Source of the DNA: Solirubrobacterales bacterium
GTDB lineage: Bacteria > Actinomycetota > Thermoleophilia > Solirubrobacterales > Solirubrobacteraceae
Direction: 5' to 3'
Assembly: GCA_947474595.1 (NCBI GenBank)
Contig: CANJIV010000003.1
Location: 186,001 to 250,000 of the forward strand
Length of the DNA stretch: 64,000 nt
The first letter of the stretch is position 1. Every line of letters begins with the position of its first letter. The notes below the pieces were generated by a model. The model did no database searches and was not told the origin of the DNA. It worked only from the letters and a program-made list of their open reading frames with translations. The position numbers and the translations under genes were made by a program. This document shows, piece after piece, positions 9,151 through 16,862 of this stretch.

Positions 9151-10311
9151 TTACATCGCTCTAGCAATCACGAGCCGCTGGATCTCGTTGGTGCCTTCAT
9201 AGATCTGGGTGATCTTCGCGTCGCGCATCATGCGTTCGACTGGATAATCCTTGACGTATCCGTACCCACCGAGAACCTGAATCGCCTCAACCGTTACAGC
9301 CATCGCAACGTCGGAAGCGAAGAGCTTGGCCATAGAGCTGTACTTGCCACTATCGGGCTCGCCGCGATCGATCTTGGCACAGGCCTTATAGAGCAGCTCC
9401 CGGGCGGCCGCAGTCTGGGTCTCCATATCGGCCAGCTTGAACTGGATGCCTTGAAAGGCAGATATCGGCTTACCAAACTGCTGGCGCTCTTTTGCGTAGG
9501 CGGCTGCGTAATCGGTCGCGCCCTGGGCGATGCCGACAGCTTGGGCCGCCACTCCTAGGCGAGAGTAGTCCAGCGTCCCCATGGCCACCTTGAACCCGCC
9601 GCCCTCTGCGCCTAGAAGGTGGTCGGCGGGGATGCGGACGTCGTCGAAGATCGGCTGCCCGGTCGGGCTACCACGGATCCCCAGCTTGTCTTCGAGCTTG
9701 CCGACGCTAAAGCCCGGACGGTCGGCCTCGACTACGAAAGCTGAGATCCCCTTTGAATGGCCTACCTCGCGATCGGTAACCGCGAAGACGATGTAGAAAT
9801 CTGCGATCCCGAGATTAGTGATCCAGTTCTTAGTGCCGCTGATGACCCACTCGTCACCGTCGCGCGTGGCGCGAGTGATCATCCCTCCCGGGTCTGACCC
9901 GGCCTCAGGCTCTGAGAGCGCGAAAGCTGGCGTCCACTCGCCCGTCGCGCACTTTGGCAGCCAACGCTGCTTCTGTTCTTCTGTGCCGAATAGGCGGATC
10001 GGGAGTGTTCCTAGCTCCTGAATCATCAGCAGTAGCGCCGTGGAAGCACAGGCCTTAGATATCTCCTCGATGGCGATGGCGAGCATTAGGGAGCCGGTTC
10101 CGGTGCCGCCATACTCTGGCTCAAAAGGGAGCCCAAAGAGGCCCTGTTTAGCGAACAGCGCGCGTAAATCGTGGGGGTATTCGGCCTTTTCGTCGATCTC
10201 AGCGGCGCGCGGCGCAACCTTCTCTTGGGCGATCTGGCGAATCGTGTCGCGCAGGTCTGCGAACTCCTGAGGGATCGCGTAGAGATCGGCGGCGGATTGA
10301 GATGGATTCAT
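9151..10311 (-). CDS. Acyl-CoA dehydrogenase
   Basis: An acyl-CoA dehydrogenase of 386 residues from ATG 10311. It shows the FAD/substrate-binding block FALSEPEAGSD, the WITNLG segment and the C-terminal QIYEGTNEIQR, whose Glu is the catalytic base of the short/medium-chain enzymes. It introduces the trans-2 double bond and passes electrons to ETF. ATG 10320 would add three residues, but TAGAAT sits exactly 7 nt before ATG 10311, favouring a leaderless start there. The metallopeptidase gene follows after 8 nt. Confidence 0.94.
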   Translation of the reverse strand: MNPSQSAADLYAIPQEFADLRDTIRQIAQEKVAPRAAEIDEKAEYPHDLRALFAKQGLFGLPFEPEYGGTGTGSLMLAIAIEEISKACASTALLLMIQELGTLPIRLFGTEEQKQRWLPKCATGEWTPAFALSEPEAGSDPGGMITRATRDGDEWVISGTKNWITNLGIADFYIVFAVTDREVGHSKGISAFVVEADRPGFSVGKLEDKLGIRGSPTGQPIFDDVRIPADHLLGAEGGGFKVAMGTLDYSRLGVAAQAVGIAQGATDYAAAYAKERQQFGKPISAFQGIQFKLADMETQTAAARELLYKACAKIDRGEPDSGKYSSMAKLFASDVAMAVTVEAIQVLGGYGYVKDYPVERMMRDAKITQIYEGTNEIQRLVIARAM

Positions 10312-10318
10312 TACGTCC

Positions 10319-10324
10319 ATTCTA
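10319..10324 (-). promoter_or_regulatory. -10 box (TAGAAT) of the acyl-CoA dehydrogenase gene
   Basis: TAGAAT on the minus strand ends 7 nt before ATG 10311. It overlaps the alternative ATG 10320, which argues against that start. Confidence 0.55.
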
Positions 10325-10397
10325 GGGAAGAGGCTTGAATCCGGGCCTGTGGAGAAGGTCGATCTTTGTGGTTCTCGCTAACACAAGTGACCACCAA

Positions 10398-10988
10398 CTA
10401 GATTATCGGGGCGCTCTCTTGGGATCCATCGGGCTGCGGAGCAGAGTCGATCGCAGGCGGCACTTCGGTGATCTCATTGATCCGCCGCCATTCGACGATC
10501 TTTGCCTTGTCAATTCGCAAGGCGAGATATGCCCGTTGACCGACTCCCCGTCCGCAGTCGGCGTTAGCTCCGAGCCGGTCGACAAGCCTGAATGCGACAT
10601 TTATATATCCGTCAAGTCGTATCGCTGCCAGCACGCGAGCCCCGCACGGTAGCGTTAGTTGAAAGAGCTTGACTTCGTTGATCGTGCTTAGCTCGAAGGC
10701 TTCAGTGCCGCCATTCTGAACGATCGCAGGCAGGCCCCAGAAGGCAGCGGCGCTGCCGATATTGCCCGCACGCAGCGCTGCTGCCCAGCCACGGATAACC
10801 GCCATATCAGCTTGCCCGACGCGATTGGCAGCTACCGATTGATCAGTGATCGACGTTGCAGAAGCGCCGCCAGCAGTGCCTGAACCGCCACATGCAGCGA
10901 ACCCAAGAGATGCGGCAATCAGCGCCGGCGCCAAGAGGCGCCGTGCGATTGCTACTAATTTCCCGCCGGCAGATCGATCGCAGTTCAC
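10398..10988 (-). CDS. Putative lipoprotein with NTF2-like features, function unknown
   Basis: A 196-residue protein from GTG 10988. A basic N-terminus and a hydrophobic stretch lead to a lipobox (LGFAACGG, Cys about residue 33), so it is probably lipid-anchored outside the membrane. The mature part (about 65-175) with RGWAAALRAGN, AAFWGLPAIVQ and paired cysteines resembles the cone-shaped NTF2/SnoaL-like fold seen in many actinobacterial lipoproteins. I do not recognise a specific family. It is flanked by the acyl-CoA dehydrogenase operon downstream and the riboswitch-controlled hydrolase gene upstream, with no visible functional link. Confidence 0.7.
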   Translation of the reverse strand: MNCDRSAGGKLVAIARRLLAPALIAASLGFAACGGSGTAGGASATSITDQSVAANRVGQADMAVIRGWAAALRAGNIGSAAAFWGLPAIVQNGGTEAFELSTINEVKLFQLTLPCGARVLAAIRLDGYINVAFRLVDRLGANADCGRGVGQRAYLALRIDKAKIVEWRRINEITEVPPAIDSAPQPDGSQESAPII

Positions 10989-11067
10989 TTAACGACCAAT
11001 TATCTCACTACTGCGTTCGCGGCCGGTGAGGCGTGTCCTATCTCAATTCATTGATAGGGCAGAAGAT

Positions 11068-11658
11068 CTAGAGACCGACCGGATGTCGAGCTACGAACCC
11101 CGATCCGTAGTTACGTGGCTTACTGCTCCAGCGTGAGCCTCCCTCATCAAGTGCGGAGGTGTCGTAACGCAGGCCAGCTATCTCCATGTAGACGTGGTAG
11201 GAGTTCGCGTAGGTAGTAATCCACTTTCCTTCTCCTGCGTCACCCAGCGCATAGAAGCCGCTGGCAATCGGCGCGTTGAGCAAGCCTCCACCGTGTAGAG
11301 CAAAGGAGGTCGAACCAGAGCAGTCATAGCCGCTAGAGATCCAACTGGCGTGACCGCCGCCCCATAGGTAGGGCGTTTTGGCGATGCGATTTGCGGCCGC
11401 GATTACTCGCTTGACTTGTAAAGGGGCAGTAGCCGGAGCGATCGCTATGCCGGCCGACGTTAGCTTCGCCTTTACTCCAGCGACGATCGGCTTACCGTCT
11501 GCGGGCTTGCCCGCGATCAGGCCGCCGGTGACAGGCGCAGCATCAGCTTTACTGCTGAGCGAACCCGCCCCAATGGCACCACAACTGACTGCTACCGCAC
11601 TGAGAACGATGCCGAGCTTCGCCACGCGGACGCGACAACACCTTAGATAATTAAGCAC
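11068..11658 (-). CDS. Secreted NlpC/P60-like cell-wall hydrolase
   Basis: A 196-residue exported protein. The start is GTG 11658: an AAAGGA site lies 5 nt before it, and the frame upstream is occupied by a riboswitch. A signal peptide (hydrophobic core about residues 14-35) is followed by a small catalytic domain. YLWGGGHASW and YDCSGSTSFAL carry the nucleophilic Cys of NlpC/P60-type peptidases, and HVYMEIAGLRYDTS supplies the likely His. It probably cuts peptidoglycan stem peptides. Control by a c-di-AMP riboswitch fits known actinobacterial wall hydrolases. The domain is divergent and short, so the cleaved bond is unknown. Confidence 0.85.
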   Translation of the reverse strand: MLNYLRCCRVRVAKLGIVLSAVAVSCGAIGAGSLSSKADAAPVTGGLIAGKPADGKPIVAGVKAKLTSAGIAIAPATAPLQVKRVIAAANRIAKTPYLWGGGHASWISSGYDCSGSTSFALHGGGLLNAPIASGFYALGDAGEGKWITTYANSYHVYMEIAGLRYDTSALDEGGSRWSSKPRNYGSGFVARHPVGL

Positions 11659-11680
11659 GACGGTCCTTTCTCTCTCGGCC

Positions 11681-11832
11681 GCCTGCGGGGTTAGCTGCCG
11701 GGCTCGCGCTGAAAGAGTCGCGCTACGCGTTTGGGTCACGGTGACCCAGTTACGATTCGCCCCAGGGTCGCTGCTTGCGACCCGATTGGTTCCCCCGCTC
11801 CCTACCACCTGGACGGTAGAGATTCGGCGTTC
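11681..11832 (-). ncRNA. Cyclic di-AMP riboswitch (ydaO/yuaA class)
   Basis: On the minus strand the leader contains, in order, the conserved ydaO blocks: GCCGAATC (near 11828-11821), GGTAGGGAGCGGGGGAACC, a second GGGGCGAATC, TAGCG, and the 3' block GCGCGAGCCCGGCAGC followed by TAACCCCGCAGGC ending at 11681. The spacing suits the two-fold pseudosymmetric aptamer. It ends about 20 nt before the GTG of the wall-hydrolase gene. In this class c-di-AMP binding generally switches expression off; because the aptamer is so close to the ribosome site, control here may be on translation or by a short terminator. Confidence 0.92.
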
Positions 11833-11851
11833 ACGTACTTACGAGGTTGTC

Positions 11852-11857
11852 AGTTTA
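11852..11857 (-). promoter_or_regulatory. Candidate -10 box (TAAACT) for the riboswitch transcript
   Basis: TAAACT on the minus strand would start RNA near 11845, about a dozen nucleotides before the first conserved aptamer block. The -35 region is weak. Confidence 0.35.
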
Positions 11858-12165
11858 GCGGATTGCCTCCTGCGTGGCCTCTATCCGCCGAGCCTAGTCG
11901 ACTGCCAGCGAGCTGCCAGTAGCCCTCATTGCTTGAATCAATCGACCGTAGTTACCCGCTTAGAAGGGGCATTATCTGCGGATGAAGAAGGTGGTCTGCG
12001 CAGGCTAGATGTGCCACTTAGGAGTGGGGCTGTCAGATGGGCTGGGGCCAGGGACCTCCCCTCCACTCCCCGCATAGTCTGGCTCCTCGCGCCCTCCCAA
12101 CGTTATCGGAGAGATGCTCTCAAGGGCGGCGAACTTCACGGCTATCGGCCTAGCCAACAGTCAAG

Positions 12166-12171
12166 TAGGCT
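12166..12171 (+). promoter_or_regulatory. -10 box (TAGGCT) of the leaderless rhodanese gene
   Basis: TAGGCT ends 6 nt before ATG 12178, and no ribosome site precedes that ATG. Confidence 0.55.
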
Positions 12172-12177
12172 CCTCAC

Positions 12178-12531
12178 ATGCCAAGCGCTTTTGACGACCC
12201 CGAACGTGACCTGACTGCCGCTGAAGTAGCAAAAATAATGGCGGCCGGCGATCTCCAGCTCGTAGATGTGCGCGAGCCCTACGAGCGCGAGGCCGGCTAT
12301 ATCGCTGGCTCGGTGCACATCGAGCTCGAGCACCTCGCCTCCCGTGCCCCAACTCTCAACTCAGATCTCCCGATCGTCTTCTACTGCCGTCTAGGCGCTC
12401 GTTCGGCGATGGCTACTCAAGCCTTCCGGGCGGCCGGCTTTGACGCGCGGAATATGGCCGGGGGGATCGCAGCCTGGGCCGCATCAGGCCTACCCGTTGC
12501 GCCGGATGGTGGCACCGTCGCCAATCACTGA
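12178..12531 (+). CDS. Single-domain rhodanese-like protein
   Basis: A 117-residue single rhodanese domain. It begins with a LTAAEVAKIM helix and the DVREPYEREAGYIAGS block, and the active-site loop is YCRLGARS with the persulfide cysteine at C70. It ends with the GGIAAWAASGLPV helix. Such small proteins carry sulfane sulfur to acceptors in the cytoplasm; the acceptor is unknown. A strong intrinsic terminator follows directly, so it is a one-gene transcript. Confidence 0.92.
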   Translation: MPSAFDDPERDLTAAEVAKIMAAGDLQLVDVREPYEREAGYIAGSVHIELEHLASRAPTLNSDLPIVFYCRLGARSAMATQAFRAAGFDARNMAGGIAAWAASGLPVAPDGGTVANH

Positions 12532-12532
12532 C

Positions 12533-12567
12533 GCAGGCGGCCGAGACCGACCGCCTGCCTATTTTTA
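12533..12567 (+). terminator. Intrinsic terminator after the rhodanese gene
   Basis: A perfect 8-bp stem (GCAGGCGG at 12533-12540 with CCGCCTGC at 12551-12558) with a 10-nt loop is followed by the T-rich CTATTTTTATT. This is the clearest intrinsic terminator in the window. Confidence 0.88.
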
Positions 12568-12643
12568 TTAATCCGGGCGCTCTCATTCCGTCGCTGCGGA
12601 TATAACCCACTTACAAACTTAACCAACGAAGGAGATCGGCATC

Positions 12644-13471
12644 ATGGGAGTTCTTGACGACAAAGTGGCCATCGTCACCGGCAGCGCTCGCGGTATCGGT
12701 CGCGCCACGGCAGAGCTACTGGCATCCCATGGAGCGAAGGTAGTAATCAACGACCTCGACGCCGACGTCGCCCATCAGACCGCATCAGAGATCGATGGCG
12801 AGACCGCCGTCTACTGCGGTGACTTGACTAAAGAAGGAGCCTGCGACGCGCTAGTAAAGACGGCATCAGACGCTTGGGGGCGCCTCGACATCGTTGTCAA
12901 CAACGCTGGATACACCCTTGATGCACCGATCCACAAGATGAGCGACGAAAACTTCCAGCGGATGCTTGATATCCACACGATCGTCCCGTTCCGCGTTCTG
13001 CGTGCCGCGGCTCCACTCCTGCGCGAGCCGGCCAAGGTCGAACGCGACGAAGGCATCGAAGTCTTCCGCAAGGTCGTCAACATCTCCTCGACATCAGGCA
13101 CGATGGGCAACCCAGGTCAGGCCAACTATGCGGCCGGTAAGGCAGCCATCGTAGGACTCACCAAGACGCTTGCCAAGGAGTGGGGACAGTTCAAGATCAA
13201 CGTCAACGCGGTCGCTTTTGGCTACATCGAGACGCGCCTAACAGCGTCAAAGGATGAGACCAACACGATGGAAATCGACGGCGAAAAGATCCAGCTTGGC
13301 GTCCCTGACCAGCTGCGCGGGATGGCTAGCATGCTGATTCCAATTGGTCGCCCAGGCACGCCACAGGAGGCCGCCGGCGGTGTCTTCTTCCTCTGTTCGC
13401 CATGGAGCAACTTTGTTCACGGTCAGGTGCTTAACGTCACCGGTGGTCAGTTCACCGGCATGACCTCCTAG
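12644..13471 (+). CDS. SDR family oxidoreductase (FabG-like)
   Basis: A 275-residue short-chain dehydrogenase with TGSARGIG at residues 12-19, NNAG at 86-89, catalytic S149, Y162 and K166 (YAAGK), and the C-terminal VTGGQFTGM. It resembles 3-oxoacyl-ACP reductases, but an insertion of about 25 residues between helix and active-site serine (REPAKVERDEGIEVFRK) and another after SKDET make it longer than FabG. A GAAGGAG site precedes ATG 12644. It is monocistronic and convergent with plsC, 17 nt away. The substrate is not inferable; 3-oxoacyl thioesters are plausible. Confidence 0.9.
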   Translation: MGVLDDKVAIVTGSARGIGRATAELLASHGAKVVINDLDADVAHQTASEIDGETAVYCGDLTKEGACDALVKTASDAWGRLDIVVNNAGYTLDAPIHKMSDENFQRMLDIHTIVPFRVLRAAAPLLREPAKVERDEGIEVFRKVVNISSTSGTMGNPGQANYAAGKAAIVGLTKTLAKEWGQFKINVNAVAFGYIETRLTASKDETNTMEIDGEKIQLGVPDQLRGMASMLIPIGRPGTPQEAAGGVFFLCSPWSNFVHGQVLNVTGGQFTGMTS

Positions 13472-13488
13472 GCCAACTAGACCGGCCT

Positions 13489-14256
13489 TTACCTAGGCGC
13501 AGCTTTTCGCTCGTCGCTTAACCGCTTAACGGTTCCAGCGCGACCGTTCTGGGCGAGGTTTTCGTAGAGGTTACGGATCAGCGAAAAAATCTCATTGGCT
13601 GCGGCCTGTTGCTGCTCGCGGGTTGGCTCTTGCACCTGCTCGAAGCGAATCGGCAGACCGAACTGCACCGTGACCCGCGGAAACTGAAGTCGCTTCCAGT
13701 TGCGAACCATCGAGGATCCGTAGATCGCTACCGGCACTATCGGGACCCCGCTTTCAAGCGCGAGACGACCGATTCCGCGCTTGGGCGTAGATGCTAGATC
13801 GCCCGTCCGCGACCGTCCTCCTTCGCAGTACATGACCATTGCGCTGCCACGTGCCAACACCGCATCGGCCGTAACGATGCCCTCTGTATCCCCGGCGCCG
13901 CGGCGAACTGGAAATGTGCCTCCGTACTTGTAGATCCACTGCAGCGGAGGGCGGAAGAGTTGTGACTTAGCCATGAACTGAACCCGCCGGCGGACGAAAG
14001 TCCCAAGAAAGAAGTGGTCGAGATGAGAGAAGTGGTTGGGTGCAAGGATCACCGCTCCGTCGGGAACGTTCTCAGAAGATATGCAGCGACCGCGGAAGAT
14101 CAGTACCGCGAACGGGAACATCAGCATCCGCACTACCTCAAAGACAGCGTTTGGCTTACCTCTACGAACGCGCTCGTGGTAGTGGGCGAAGTGCTCTGCC
14201 GGACGGGAGTCACCGTAGGCCTGTGGCTTCATCTTGGCGGGAGGTCTTTCGGCCAT
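13489..14256 (-). CDS. 1-acyl-sn-glycerol-3-phosphate acyltransferase-family protein (PlsC-like)
   Basis: A PlsC-family acyltransferase of 255 residues from ATG 14256. The catalytic HX4D motif is NHFSHLDH, preceded by a membrane-associated hydrophobic helix (EVVRMLMFPFAVLIF), and the phosphate-binding motif is EGGRSR. It transfers an acyl group to lysophosphatidate. GTG 14277 in the same frame would add seven residues, and neither start has a good ribosome site. It lies just downstream of glpK on the same strand, which makes glycerol-3-phosphate, so the pair could feed glycerol into phosphatidate. Confidence 0.88.
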   Translation of the reverse strand: MAERPPAKMKPQAYGDSRPAEHFAHYHERVRRGKPNAVFEVVRMLMFPFAVLIFRGRCISSENVPDGAVILAPNHFSHLDHFFLGTFVRRRVQFMAKSQLFRPPLQWIYKYGGTFPVRRGAGDTEGIVTADAVLARGSAMVMYCEGGRSRTGDLASTPKRGIGRLALESGVPIVPVAIYGSSMVRNWKRLQFPRVTVQFGLPIRFEQVQEPTREQQQAAANEIFSLIRNLYENLAQNGRAGTVKRLSDERKAAPR

Positions 14257-14300
14257 CACTGCTCTGCTACTCCACACTCTTTACGGGGTTACCAAGCATC

Positions 14301-15782
14301 TTATTTCCGTGCCCAGCCGCGCGAGCGCTGCACTGCGCGCTCCCAGTCGGCCAGGAGCGCCTCGCGCTGGTCGGAAGTCATCGCTGGTTCATAGCTGCGC
14401 GACTCCTGCCAACTTCGGCCGACTTGGTCGAGCGTCCAGAGGCCAGTGGCGACGGCCGCGAGCGCCGCTGCTCCGAAGACCGTCGTTTCGGTGACTTCGC
14501 CGACAACTACAGGAATGCCTAAGACGTCCGCCTGGAACTGCATTAAGAAGCCGTTGTGAACAGCTCCTCCATCGGCGCGCAGCTCAGCCAAGTCCTCTCC
14601 CCTAGCTCCCTCTACGGCACGCACGGCATCGACGGTTTGGTAGGCGATCGCCTCTAGCGTGGCGCGCGCGAAATGCGCTCGGCCACAGCCACGAGTCAAT
14701 CCGACGATCGTTCCGCGGGCATAGGGATCAAAGTAGGGCGAGCCTAGGCCAGTCAGAGCCGGAACAAAGTAGACGCCACCGTTATCGCTCAAAGAGGCCG
14801 CAAGAGCCTCGGAGTCGGCCGCGCTCTCGATGATCTGGAGCTCGTCGCGCAACCACTGTATGGCTGCTCCGGCAACGAACATTGAGGCCTCTAAGGCGTA
14901 GGTCACCTTCGACCCGACCTGCCAGGCGATTGACGCGAGCAGGCCCGCTGGAGATGGTGGTGGCAGGCCACCAGCGTTGACAACTAGGAAGGCCCCGGTC
15001 CCATATGTCTGCTTGGCCTCGCCGGACCGCAAACAGGCCTGCCCAAACAGTGCAGCCTGCTGATCTCCGGCAACCCCCGCCACGGCAACACCATGCAGAA
15101 CCTCTAGGCCAGCGGCGCGCACGGTACCCATCACGCCACAGCTGGGGCGCACCTCCGGCAGGGCCTGGATCGGAACTCCAAAGAGGTCACACAGCGTCGG
15201 CGACCAACTGCCATCAATGATGTCGTAGAGCAGCGTGCGCGATGCATTAGAAGGGTCGGTCGCGTGCTCGCCGGTTAGACAGAAGATCAGCCAACTATCG
15301 ATCGTTCCAAAGACGGCCCTGCCGCTGTGGGCGCGTTGAGAGAGACCTTCAACGTTAGCCAACATCCATTCAATCTTTGTAGCGGAGAAGTAAGGGTCCA
15401 GCGTCAGGCCCGTACGCAGGCGGACAAGCGGCTCATGGCCAGCCGCTGTGAGCTGCTCGCAACGAAGTGCGGTTCGGCGATCCTGCCAGACGATCGCCGG
15501 TGCCAGCGGCTGCCCTGTCGCTGGATCCCAGACAACGACCGTCTCGCGTTGATTGGTGATACCGATCGCGCTGATATCGCCAGGACCAGCGCCGGCGGCA
15601 TTTAGCGCTGCAGTTATCGCAGCCTGAGTGCGCTGCCAGATTTCAGCTGCGTCGTGTTCTACCCATCCAGGTTGTGGGTAGTGCTGGGTTATCTCATGCG
15701 TACTTGTGGCAAGGAACTCGCCGGCGTCGTCAAGGACGACCGCCCGCGTCGAAGTCGTTCCCTCGTCGAGTGCCAGCAGCAT
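14301..15782 (-). CDS. glpK: Glycerol kinase
   Basis: A 493-residue FGGY-family kinase. The ATP-binding LALDEGTTSTRAVV opens the protein, and the PGWVEHDAAEIW, GITNQRET and AIVWQDRRT blocks are those of glycerol kinase. The second half has GDQQAALFGQ and the phosphate-2 region with ADGGAVHNGFLMQFQAD. It phosphorylates glycerol to sn-glycerol-3-phosphate. Length is normal. No glpF or glpD is adjacent; the next gene on the same strand is the plsC homologue, an arrangement favouring lipid synthesis over catabolism (inference). Confidence 0.97.
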   Translation of the reverse strand: MLLALDEGTTSTRAVVLDDAGEFLATSTHEITQHYPQPGWVEHDAAEIWQRTQAAITAALNAAGAGPGDISAIGITNQRETVVVWDPATGQPLAPAIVWQDRRTALRCEQLTAAGHEPLVRLRTGLTLDPYFSATKIEWMLANVEGLSQRAHSGRAVFGTIDSWLIFCLTGEHATDPSNASRTLLYDIIDGSWSPTLCDLFGVPIQALPEVRPSCGVMGTVRAAGLEVLHGVAVAGVAGDQQAALFGQACLRSGEAKQTYGTGAFLVVNAGGLPPPSPAGLLASIAWQVGSKVTYALEASMFVAGAAIQWLRDELQIIESAADSEALAASLSDNGGVYFVPALTGLGSPYFDPYARGTIVGLTRGCGRAHFARATLEAIAYQTVDAVRAVEGARGEDLAELRADGGAVHNGFLMQFQADVLGIPVVVGEVTETTVFGAAALAAVATGLWTLDQVGRSWQESRSYEPAMTSDQREALLADWERAVQRSRGWARK

Positions 15783-15811
15783 CGCTGGCGATCCTACCCA
15801 TCCAGGCCCGG

Positions 15812-16513
15812 TTAGCGGCGGCGCAAGTAGACGCCGACGAAGTCGCGTAACTGTGCGGCGCGATGCAGGAAGCCCTTGAGCGTCTTTCCAGTCGCGCGAT
15901 GGGAGAGCTCGAGTTGCACCTCGCGCAGTCGCAGTCCGGCGCGAACCGCGTCGATATTCATCGCCGTCTCCATGCCGTAGCGAGGGGCGAACGGTGTCAC
16001 CGCACGCAGCGCGTCGAAGGTTAAAGCGCGCTGTCCAGAGATCGGCGCCACGAGTTCAATCCCGGCCAAGTTACGGGTCGCCCAACGTGAAAAGTTGACC
16101 GCAAAACCAAAGCCACCACCGACGCGACGGGCGAAGACGGCGATCGTGATGTCACTTTCACCGGCGAGTACGGGCTCGATAAGTGGGCCAAGGCGTGCCG
16201 CACTTTCGGCTAAATCTCCGTCGACCAAAATCACCAGCGGCCCAGCGTCGCCGCTCCCTACGGCAGGGCCGTCTTTGATTACCTGCTCTGCCGCCATACT
16301 GGCGATACCACCTTTGCCGATCGTCTTTGGTGATCTGACTAGCTGCGCTCCCTCGCCAAGCGCAACCTCACCACTGCCGTCTTGAGACCCATCGTCGGCT
16401 ACAACGATGTGAGAAGTGGGAAACGTGCTGCGCAGAGCGGCCAGCGTGGCCGGGAGGCGATCGGCCTCGTTGTAAGCGGTAACGATGATGACGGTGTCGT
16501 GCTTGATGGCCAT
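15812..16513 (-). CDS. Glycosyltransferase family 2 (DPM1-like)
   Basis: A 233-residue GT-A glycosyltransferase. The nucleotide-sugar block is VIIVTAYNEADRL, then VVADDGSQDGS (D40, D41), and the metal-binding acidic motif is ILVDGDLAES. The last third has a short amphipathic stretch (FGFAVNFSRWATRNLAGIEL) rather than clear membrane helices, so it probably acts at the inner membrane face. It could make polyprenyl-phosphate sugars, like dolichol-phosphate mannose synthase, or glucosyl-phosphoglycerate-type products; the sequence does not decide. glpK starts 29 nt downstream on the same strand. Confidence 0.85.
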   Translation of the reverse strand: MAIKHDTVIIVTAYNEADRLPATLAALRSTFPTSHIVVADDGSQDGSGEVALGEGAQLVRSPKTIGKGGIASMAAEQVIKDGPAVGSGDAGPLVILVDGDLAESAARLGPLIEPVLAGESDITIAVFARRVGGGFGFAVNFSRWATRNLAGIELVAPISGQRALTFDALRAVTPFAPRYGMETAMNIDAVRAGLRLREVQLELSHRATGKTLKGFLHRAAQLRDFVGVYLRRR

Positions 16514-16600
16514 AGTTAAGCGTTCATTAGATTGATCGGTCGGGACGGGGGGCTATTGTGGCGCTAGACCAACGATCCCGCATTCTAGGAGGCCGTCGCA

Positions 16601-16816
16601 GTGTCCCAAGTTGAGGCTCATATCACCGGCACCGTATGGAAGATCGAAGTGAAAGTCGGTGACAACGTCAGCGAGGGCGACACCGTCGTCATCCTTGAGT
16701 CGATGAAGATGGAGATGCCCGTCGAAGCCGAAGACGGCGGCACCGTCAAAGAGATCCTCTGCGAAGAGGGTCAAGCAGTAAGCGAGGGCGACGCCCTCGT
16801 ACTACTCGACAACTAG
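16601..16816 (+). CDS. Stand-alone biotinyl/lipoyl carrier protein
   Basis: A 71-residue biotinyl domain from GTG 16601, preceded by TAGGAGG. The biotin-acceptor motif is ESMKMEM with the modified lysine at K36, and the two half-barrel repeats of the fold are complete. As a separate protein it corresponds to the BCCP subunit of acetyl-, propionyl- or methylmalonyl-CoA-type carboxylases or transcarboxylases. No biotin carboxylase or carboxyltransferase is adjacent. The next gene, 46 nt downstream, is a crotonase with decarboxylase-like features. Biotin synthesis genes are in the same window. Confidence 0.92.
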   Translation: MSQVEAHITGTVWKIEVKVGDNVSEGDTVVILESMKMEMPVEAEDGGTVKEILCEEGQAVSEGDALVLLDN

Positions 16817-16862
16817 GCCGACGGCGGCTGGCACAGTGGGGCGCTAAAGATGATGGCTTGCA

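Larger units (their letters stand above)
11833..12177. other. Intergenic region between riboswitch and rhodanese gene
   Basis: No open frame here has a recognisable protein product. The minus-strand TAAACT at 11852-11857 is a plausible -10 box for the riboswitch transcript, placing its 5' end near 11845. At the other end TAGGCT (12166-12171) serves the rhodanese gene. The rest, about 300 nt, shows no repeat or RNA that I can name. Confidence 0.5.

Noticed and set aside
13472-13500. Possible bidirectional terminator between the SDR and plsC genes
   Set aside because: AGGCC/GGCCT gives only a 5-bp stem followed by TTTA, too weak to call.
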